Shown piece by piece: positions 31,902-37,293 of a stretch of DNA of 37,293 nucleotides. This DNA is from Bacillota bacterium (GTDB lineage Bacteria > Bacillota > Clostridia > Peptostreptococcales > Anaerovoracaceae). The position numbers were made by a program, and so were the translations under genes. The notes under the pieces are model-generated. The model made no database searches and was not told the origin of the DNA. It saw nothing but the letters and a program-made list of their open reading frames with translations. Every line of letters starts with the position of its first letter. Position 1 is the stretch's first letter. The DNA lies in contig JAFQHT010000139.1 of assembly GCA_017397825.1 (NCBI GenBank), positions 1 through 37,293 on the forward strand, written 5' to 3'.

Positions 31902-33107
31902 TCTTTCAAGGCTGTCAACACATACTGCACATGCTGCGTCACCGGTAATATTTACAGTTGTTCTTGCCATATCAAGGATTCGGTCAACACCTGCAATGAG
32001 GCCGATTCCTTCAAGAGGTAAACCTACGCTCTGGAGAACCATGGTAAGCATGATCACACCTGAACCGGGAACTCCTGCGGTACCGATAGAAGCAAGGGTT
32101 GCGGTAAGGATAATTACTATCTGCTGGCTGATTGTAAGGTCAATGCCAAAAATCTGTGCAATAAAAATTGCACATACACCCTGATAAATTGCAGTACCGT
32201 CCATATTGATTGTAGCACCGAGAGGAAGTACAAAACTTGAAACCTCTTTGTGAACACCAAGCTTTTCTGTACATTCCATGTTGAACGGAAGTGTTCCAAC
32301 ACTGCTGGCACTTGTAAAAGCAAAGAGCATAGCAGGGCTCATACTTTTGAAGAATTTCAGCGGGCTCATTCTGCCGATAAGTTTAACGCTTCCGGAATAT
32401 ACAATTACTGCATGAAGAATACTTGCAGCATAGGCAACAGCAATAAGTTTAAGGAGTGGAAGCAGCACATCAGGACCGTTTGCTGCAATTACAGGAACAA
32501 TAAGTCCGAAAACGCCCACAGGAGACAATTTAATAATCATCCCCATGATTTTAATACATACTTCAGACATGCTGTCCACGAAATCAGCAACAGGTTTTCC
32601 TTTTTCACCTGATGTAATAATTCCGAATCCGAAGAAAAGAGAAATTACGATTACCTGAAGCATTGTTGATTCAAGCATAGGAGCAATTATATTTGAAGGG
32701 AAAATATTAACAAAAGTATCCATCAGCGAAGGCATCTGAGCACCTTCGTACTCTGTAAGATGAGAAGCATCAAGTACATAACCTTTGCCTACCTGAAGAA
32801 TATTGGCACATATAAGCCCGAATGTTACTGCAAAAGCAGTTGTACACATGTAGAAAAGTATTGTTTTGCCGCCGATGGATCCCACTTTTTTAATATCCTG
32901 AAGGGAAATAATGCCCTGGGTAATAGAAAAGAGGACCAGTGGAACAACGACTGTTTTGATAAGATTAAGGAAAATTGTTCCCAGTGGTTTGATATACCCG
33001 TTTGCAATTTCCTGGTGTCCCTGCATTAAAAGACCGGCTATAATACCAAGAATCAGGGCGATGATAATCTGCATTGTAAGATTAATTTTTTTTTTATCTT
33101 TTATCAT
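31884..33107 (-). CDS. Dicarboxylate/amino acid:cation symporter (DAACS family)
   Basis: A 407-aa membrane transporter of the GltP/DctA family, importing glutamate, aspartate or C4-dicarboxylates with Na+ or H+. Signatures are the serine-rich hairpin with TSASSVGTLPFN, the cation/substrate helix GATINMDGTAIYQGV, and GTAGVPGSGVIML. About eight hydrophobic helices and two hairpins are visible, the normal length. I start at ATG 33107 with GGAG on the minus strand a few bases upstream; the open frame runs back to 33212 through promoter DNA. It is convergent with glutamate dehydrogenase, so glutamate uptake is an attractive but unproven substrate assignment. A divergent GIY-YIG gene starts 66 bases away. 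Confidence 0.93.
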   Translation of the reverse strand: MIKDKKKINLTMQIIIALILGIIAGLLMQGHQEIANGYIKPLGTIFLNLIKTVVVPLVLFSITQGIISLQDIKKVGSIGGKTILFYMCTTAFAVTFGLICANILQVGKGYVLDASHLTEYEGAQMPSLMDTFVNIFPSNIIAPMLESTMLQVIVISLFFGFGIITSGEKGKPVADFVDSMSEVCIKIMGMIIKLSPVGVFGLIVPVIAANGPDVLLPLLKLIAVAYAASILHAVIVYSGSVKLIGRMSPLKFFKSMSPAMLFAFTSASSVGTLPFNMECTEKLGVHKEVSSFVLPLGATINMDGTAIYQGVCAIFIAQIFGIDLTISQQIVIILTATLASIGTAGVPGSGVIMLTMVLQSVGLPLEGIGLIAGVDRILDMARTTVNITGDAACAVCVDSLERKKQRI

Positions 33108-33125
33108 TATTTTTCTCCATAAAAA

Positions 33126-33173
33126 TTTACATAGTATCCGAATCATTATATAATAATAACGGAGGAAATGCAA
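33126..33173. promoter_or_regulatory. Divergent promoter pair sharing one palindromic -10 element
   Basis: Forward: TTTACA (33126-33131), 17 bases, TATAAT (33149-33154) towards the GIY-YIG gene. Reverse: TTGCAT (33173-33168, minus strand), 17 bases, TATAAT (33150-33145) towards the symporter. The two -10 boxes overlap in the palindrome ATTATATAAT (33145-33154). Confidence 0.6.
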
Positions 33174-33493
33174 TGTTTTATACTTACATGATAAGGTGTT
33201 CAGACAATTCAATATATACCGGAATCACAACAGACATGAAGCGGCGGTTCAGAGAACATGAGCAGCAAAAATCCGGAGTGTGTGCAAAATATACAATTAC
33301 AAGGAAAGTAATCAGTACTGAGGCCGTCTGGCAGTCTGAAAGCCGTGAAACTGCTTCACGTCTGGAATATCACATAAAAAAATTAACCAAAAAGAAAAAA
33401 GAAAATCTGATTCTGGATAACATTTATTTTGAGAAATATTTCTCAGAAAAATTCAATATTAATGATTACATCAGAATTGATATAAATGGATGA
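33173..33493 (+). CDS. GIY-YIG nuclease-superfamily protein (YhbQ-like)
   Basis: A 106-aa stand-alone GIY-YIG domain. YTYMIRCSDNSIYTGITTDM gives the two motif strands (Y-x-Y/I ... Y-T-G) separated by the usual short loop, followed by KRRFREHEQQ with the conserved Arg and by Glu in SRLEYHIKKLTK. Members of this UPF0213/YhbQ group are small, probably DNA- or RNA-acting proteins with poorly known roles in repair. GGAGG lies at 33161-33165. The predicted transcript start is almost at that ribosome site, so the leader would be only about a dozen bases. Confidence 0.9.
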   Translation: MFYTYMIRCSDNSIYTGITTDMKRRFREHEQQKSGVCAKYTITRKVISTEAVWQSESRETASRLEYHIKKLTKKKKENLILDNIYFEKYFSEKFNINDYIRIDING

Positions 33494-33550
33494 TTTTCAT
33501 TGAATATATTTCTGAAGCCGGCAGATAATATATCATGAGGGGTGATATAT

Positions 33551-33763
33551 ATGAAAAAGGCTACAGGTGTGGCTATAGCAGCTGCTGCAACTCTTGGAAC
33601 TGCAGCAATGATGGCATATTCGTCAATGAGACCTTCTGCAAAAAGAGAACTGAAGAATGAATTCAGGGATACTTTCCACCATATGGATGATGTTAAAGAC
33701 AATCTTTGCAATGTTCGTCAGGACATGACGGAGATGGCCAAAACTTTAAGAGACCAGATGTAA
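33551..33763 (+). CDS. Small membrane-anchored hypothetical protein
   Basis: A 70-aa protein with an Ala-rich hydrophobic N-terminal helix (GVAIAAAATLGTAAMMAYSS, about residues 5-24), followed by a charged, probably helical tail (KRELKNEFRDTFHHMDDVKD). Layout and composition recall YtxH-like or ElaB-like small envelope proteins, but I cannot assign a family. I start at ATG 33551 with GAGGGGTG upstream; a GTG at 33542 sits within that site. It is a single gene followed by a clear terminator. Codon use is like the neighbours. Confidence 0.7.
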   Translation: MKKATGVAIAAAATLGTAAMMAYSSMRPSAKRELKNEFRDTFHHMDDVKDNLCNVRQDMTEMAKTLRDQM

Positions 33764-33771
33764 AGAAAATC

Positions 33772-33800
33772 CGCGGACATAATTTTGTCTGCGGGTTTTT
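33772..33800 (+). terminator. Terminator after the small membrane protein gene
   Basis: CGCGGACA pairs with TGTCTGCG (arms 33771-33779 and 33786-33794, with one G-U), 6-base loop, then G and five T. Confidence 0.85.
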
Positions 33801-33818
33801 ATTTCAGGGAAAATATGC

Positions 33819-33824
33819 TATAAT
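33819..33824 (+). promoter_or_regulatory. Extended -10 promoter of cls
   Basis: TATAAT (33819-33824) preceded by TGC (extended -10, ATATGCTATAAT). The -35 region is T-rich and poor. It is 37 bases before the cls ATG. Confidence 0.5.
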
Positions 33825-33860
33825 ATGATTTTAAATATAATTATTGAGAGGGTTAAAAAG

Positions 33861-35453
33861 ATGGATTATAATTCAACGCAGAAAATGGGGATGCGTCTGC
33901 TCAGAAAAGGTAAAAAAGGAATGTTCAGGGTTGTTTTCAGCCGAGGTGGATTATTCCTGATTCTTTTGCTGATTCAGATTATTATACCGTTTTATATGTT
34001 ATATGGACGGTTTTCCGAACTTACAGTATCATATTACTGGTTTACGGTAGTATTTTATGTTGGTGCAGTAATTTATCTGATAAATACCAATATGGATAAT
34101 TCTGCTAAGATTACATGGCTTATACTTATTATGATAATTCCTGTTTTCGGAATAGGTATGCTTGTCTACACTAAACTTGATATCGGACACAGAGCAAGCA
34201 AGCGCAGAGTGGAATTTATTGCAGAGCTTACCAGAAACAGTATTACTCAGGATCAAAATATTATTGAAGAAATCAAAGAGATAAGCCCTGAAACTTATGC
34301 TATTTCAAATTACATAAAAAGAGACGGCTGCTATCCTGTATATACCAATACTGATATTAACTATTATCCTGATGGTTTAAGTAAATTCAGACAGCTTCTT
34401 ACTGAACTGGAAAAAGCAGAGCATTTTATTTTTCTGGAGTATTTTATTATAGAAGAAGGAATTATGTGGGGGCAGGTTCTTGACATTCTTGCACGGAAGG
34501 CTGCAGAAGGTGTCGAAATACGACTCATGTATGACGGAACCTGCGAGTTTACTACACTACCTCACGATTATCCGAAACGACTTCAGAAGCTGGGAATACA
34601 ATGTAAAATGTTCGCTCCGGCAACACCATTTATTTCAACCCATTATAACTACCGTGACCACAGAAAAATAGTTGTCATAGATGGTCATACTGCATTTACC
34701 GGGGGAATCAATCTGGCTGATGAATATATAAATCATGTTGAAAAACATGGACACTGGAAAGACACAGCCATTATGCTTAAAGGTGATGCAGTAAAAAGTT
34801 TTACGCTGATGTTCCTGCATCTGTGGAATATTGATGAAAAAACACTGAGTATTTCTAATTTTGAAAAGTATCTCAGATATCCGACCCTGGCACCTGATAA
34901 TACAAGAGGATATGTAATTCCTTATGGTGACTGCCCGCTTGACGAAGAAAAATGTGGCGAAATGGTTTATATGGACATACTGAACAGGGCTGAAAGATAT
35001 GTTCATATTATGACTCCATATCTTATTCTGGACGGAGAAATGGAAACTGCCCTGAAGTTCGCAGCAGAAAGAGGAGTGGATGTCACAATTATCATGCCGG
35101 GTATTCCAGACAAAAAAATGGCCAATGCCCTTGCCAAAACTCATTATAAGACTTTGATTGACTCAGGTGTTAAAATTTACGAATATACACCGGGGTTTGT
35201 CCACGCAAAAGTTTTTGTCAGTGATGATATAAAGGCAGTGGTGGGAACAATAAATCTTGATTACAGAAGTCTTTATCATCACTTTGAGTGTGCTGCCTAT
35301 ATGTACGACGCAGAATGTATTGACGATATTGAACTTGATTTTCAGAACACTCTGAAAAAATGCAGAAAAGTAACCCACGAAACAATCAGAAAAGAACGTC
35401 TGATTGTAAAATTCAGAGGCCAGCTGCTCAAAGCATTTGCACCACTTCTGTAA
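33861..35453 (+). CDS. cls: Cardiolipin synthase
   Basis: A phospholipase-D-type transferase that joins two phosphatidylglycerols into cardiolipin in the membrane. The 530-aa protein has two N-terminal membrane helices (about residues 25-50 and 55-100 region, PLDc_N), then two HKD motifs: HRKIVVIDGHTAFTGGIN (about residues 268-285) and HAKVFVSDDIKAVVGTIN (about 445-465), both with intact H, K and D. I start at ATG 33861, with GAGAGGG upstream. A longer frame back to 33825 would begin in the promoter. It depends on phosphatidylglycerol from pgsA elsewhere in this window. Confidence 0.94.
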   Translation: MDYNSTQKMGMRLLRKGKKGMFRVVFSRGGLFLILLLIQIIIPFYMLYGRFSELTVSYYWFTVVFYVGAVIYLINTNMDNSAKITWLILIMIIPVFGIGMLVYTKLDIGHRASKRRVEFIAELTRNSITQDQNIIEEIKEISPETYAISNYIKRDGCYPVYTNTDINYYPDGLSKFRQLLTELEKAEHFIFLEYFIIEEGIMWGQVLDILARKAAEGVEIRLMYDGTCEFTTLPHDYPKRLQKLGIQCKMFAPATPFISTHYNYRDHRKIVVIDGHTAFTGGINLADEYINHVEKHGHWKDTAIMLKGDAVKSFTLMFLHLWNIDEKTLSISNFEKYLRYPTLAPDNTRGYVIPYGDCPLDEEKCGEMVYMDILNRAERYVHIMTPYLILDGEMETALKFAAERGVDVTIIMPGIPDKKMANALAKTHYKTLIDSGVKIYEYTPGFVHAKVFVSDDIKAVVGTINLDYRSLYHHFECAAYMYDAECIDDIELDFQNTLKKCRKVTHETIRKERLIVKFRGQLLKAFAPLL

Positions 35454-35555
35454 TAATGTTTGCTGGTTTTTTTAGGTAAATAAATGGACTTTTTGCAATG
35501 CTTATGATAAAATAAATTGGTTGATTAGTTTATAATTTCAGGAGGAATTTTATAT

Positions 35556-37293
35556 ATGGAAAAATTAGGTTTAAACCAGATAAGACAGATGTTCAGAGAC
35601 TTTTACGTAAGCAAGGAACACTACGCAGGTAAGAGTGCTTCTCTGATTCCGCAGAATGATAAGAGCCTTTTAATCATCAACTCAGGTATGGCTCCTTTAA
35701 AGAATTACTTTGCGGGAGTTGAAACTCCTCCTGCCAAGAGAATGACCACATGCCAGAAATGTATCAGAACAGGCGATATCGACAATGTTGGTATCACTTC
35801 AAGACACGGTACTTTTTTCGAAATGCTTGGTAACTTCTCATTCGGCGACTATTTCAAGGAACAGTCCCTCACATGGGGTCTTGAATTTATTACAGAATGG
35901 CTCAAAATGCCGTTTGACAAGGTTTGGGCAACAGTTTACCAGGACGATGATGAAGCAGTAGAAATCTGGAAGAAGCTTGGTATGCCTGAAGAAAGAATTG
36001 TAAGATTAGGCAAGGACGACAACTTCTGGGAAATCGGTCTTGGACCTTGCGGACCTTGCTCCGAAATTTACTTTGACAGAGGGGAAGAATATGGCTGCGG
36101 CAGCCCTGACTGCAAGCCAGGCTGCGACTGCGACAGATACCTTGAATTCTGGAACCACGTGTTCACACAGTTCTCCAAGGAAGAAGACGGTTCATATTCA
36201 AACCTTGCACATCCTAATATCGACACAGGTATGGGTCTTGAAAGAATGGCCTGCATCATGCAGGGCGTAGATTCCATCTTCGATATCGACACAATCAGAC
36301 ACATTCTCGATGGTGTAGTTGAAAAGTCCGGCGTTGAATATAAAGACGGACAGGCTCCTACAGACGTTTCCATCAGAATCATCACTGACCACTTAAGATC
36401 AGTAACTTTCATGATTGCTGACGGTATCATGCCATCCAACGAAGGAAGAGGATACGTGCTCAGAAGACTTCTCAGAAGAGCTGCAAGACACGGAAGAATT
36501 CTCGGCATCGAAGGTGCTTTCCTTGTGGAACTTTCCAACAGAGTTATCGAAGTTTCAGGAGAAGCATATCCTGAATTAGTTGAAAAGAAAGATTACATCC
36601 AGAAGATTATCGCAGTTGAAGAAGAAAAGTTTGCTGCAACAATCGGACAGGGTGAAGAAATCATTAAAGAATATGTGGAAGAATTAAAATCTTCCGGTAA
36701 GACTGTTCTCGACGGTGAAAAAGTGTTCAAATTATACGACACTTACGGATTCCCGCTTGAACTTACAGAAGAAATCCTTGCTGAAGCAGGCTTTACTGCA
36801 GACAAGGAAGGCTTCGCAGCTAACATGAAGAAGCAGAAGGAACTTGCAAGATCCAGCCGTAAGGTAGGGGAAGATGAAGCATGGAAGGATGCTGAATTCG
36901 AACTTGACGTTCCTAAGACTGAATTCGTAGGTTACGACAACCTTCAGATTACAGATGCCAAGGTTCTCGCACTTATCGGTGAAGGCGGCCTTGTTGAAAC
37001 TGCTTCCGAAGGCGAAAAAGTTAAAGTTATCCTGGACAAGACACCATTCTATGCAGAAGGCGGCGGACAGGTTGATGATAACGGTTTTATGTCAACTGGT
37101 GATAATTCCATCAGAATTGAAAAGGTTGAAAAGAAAGACGGAATCTTCTACCATGCAGGTATAGTTATCAAAGGCGAAATCAAGGTCGGCGATGAAGTTA
37201 TCGCTCATGTAGATGCAGCTAAGAGAAACTGCACAATGAGAAACCATACTGCAACTCACTTACTGCAGAAGGCTCTCCGTAAGGTTCTCGGTA
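35556..37293 (+). CDS. alaS: Alanine-tRNA ligase, N-terminal two thirds (cut by window edge)
   Basis: The frame opens at ATG 35556 (RBS AGGAGG) and runs without stop to the right edge, giving about 579 residues of an enzyme usually near 870-880. AlaRS charges tRNA-Ala and hydrolyses mischarged Ser- and Gly-tRNA. Visible landmarks: class II motifs starting [83 protein letters not shown] and [17 protein letters not shown]. The tRNA-recognition region has [13 protein letters not shown], followed by [18 protein letters not shown]. The editing domain begins with [10 protein letters not shown], and its zinc motif HTATH is just before the edge. The final zinc cysteine and the C-Ala domain lie outside. 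The 102-base upstream gap is too short for a T-box and I see none. Confidence 0.97.
   Translation, partial: MEKLGLNQIRQMFRDFYVSKEHYAGKSASLIPQNDKSLLIINSGMAPLKNYFAGVETPPAKRMTTCQKCIRTGDIDNVGITSRHGTFFEMLGNFSFGDYFKEQSLTWGLEFITEWLKMPFDKVWATVYQDDDEAVEIWKKLGMPEERIVRLGKDDNFWEIGLGPCGPCSEIYFDRGEEYGCGSPDCKPGCDCDRYLEFWNHVFTQFSKEEDGSYSNLAHPNIDTGMGLERMACIMQGVDSIFDIDTIRHILDGVVEKSGVEYKDGQAPTDVSIRIITDHLRSVTFMIADGIMPSNEGRGYVLRRLLRRAARHGRILGIEGAFLVELSNRVIEVSGEAYPELVEKKDYIQKIIAVEEEKFAATIGQGEEIIKEYVEELKSSGKTVLDGEKVFKLYDTYGFPLELTEEILAEAGFTADKEGFAANMKKQKELARSSRKVGEDEAWKDAEFELDVPKTEFVGYDNLQITDAKVLALIGEGGLVETASEGEKVKVILDKTPFYAEGGGQVDDNGFMSTGDNSIRIEKVEKKDGIFYHAGIVIKGEIKVGDEVIAHVDAAKRNCTMRNHTATHLLQKALRKVLG

Noticed and set aside
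35454-35555. Possible T-box or terminator before alaS
   Set aside because: The 102-base gap is too short for a T-box, has no conserved AGGGTGG-type bulge, and a GCTGG...TTTTTT stretch after cls has no adequate pairing arm.

Overview
This window looks like a chromosomal segment from a spore-forming, low-to-moderate-GC member of the Clostridia (Bacillota). The evidence is the sporulation master regulator spo0A next to spoIVB, a GAAC-N4-GTTC (Gram-positive LexA) box in front of recA, a NifS/NifU/MnmA cluster, an archaeal-type asd, and purine-rich Shine-Dalgarno sites (AGGAGG-like) before nearly every gene. I do not assign a genus. Almost everything is core chromosome. I see no tRNA, rRNA, CRISPR array, insertion sequence or prophage gene. 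No gap between genes exceeds 300 bases; the largest (about 210-225 bases) hold a candidate 6S RNA and the rplU leader.

Layout. (1) 1-783: the 3' end of trmO (tRNA m6t6A37 methyltransferase) overlapping a macro-domain gene. (2) 891-4321: a four-gene ABC cluster (ATPase, permease, GldG-like protein, DUF4340 protein), with overlapping starts and a strong terminator. (3) 4380-6508: divergent dapA and asd, neighbouring steps of the aspartate/lysine pathway. (4) 6527-11916: uppP, ftsK/spoIIIE, rimO, pgsA, closely packed (envelope lipid carrier, chromosome translocation, ribosome modification, phospholipid synthesis). (5) 11921-13413: a ~192-nt imperfect palindrome with 6S RNA architecture, then an AT-rich, lone PD-(D/E)XK nuclease that looks like an accessory insertion in the pgsA-cinA-recA neighbourhood. 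(6) 13441-16659: cinA, an AlkD-like gene, and recA with an SOS box. (7) 16767-19840: L21 leader, rplU, rpmA, obgE and an NfsA-like nitroreductase. (8) 19891-23518: a degenerate LytM protein, an HD-domain protein and the TIGR03960/TIGR03936 radical-SAM pair. (9) 23521-26822: comEA-like, a BofC-like anchored protein, spoIVB and spo0A. (10) 26830-30418: DUF896, a small membrane protein, then iscS-iscU-mnmA (sulfur delivery to Fe-S clusters and tRNA). (11) 30448-33493: gdhA convergent with a dicarboxylate/amino-acid symporter, which is divergent from a GIY-YIG gene. (12) 33551-37293: a small membrane protein, cardiolipin synthase, and alaS running off the right edge.

The points most worth a second look are: the 6S-like RNA beside a lone nuclease; L27 made without the Firmicute N-terminal extension together with absence of the Prp protease gene from rplU-rpmA; an L21 carrying an extra HeH/SAP-like tail; a BofC-like gene directly before spoIVB; a pseudo-peptidase LytM protein; and a divergent promoter pair sharing one palindromic -10 element.
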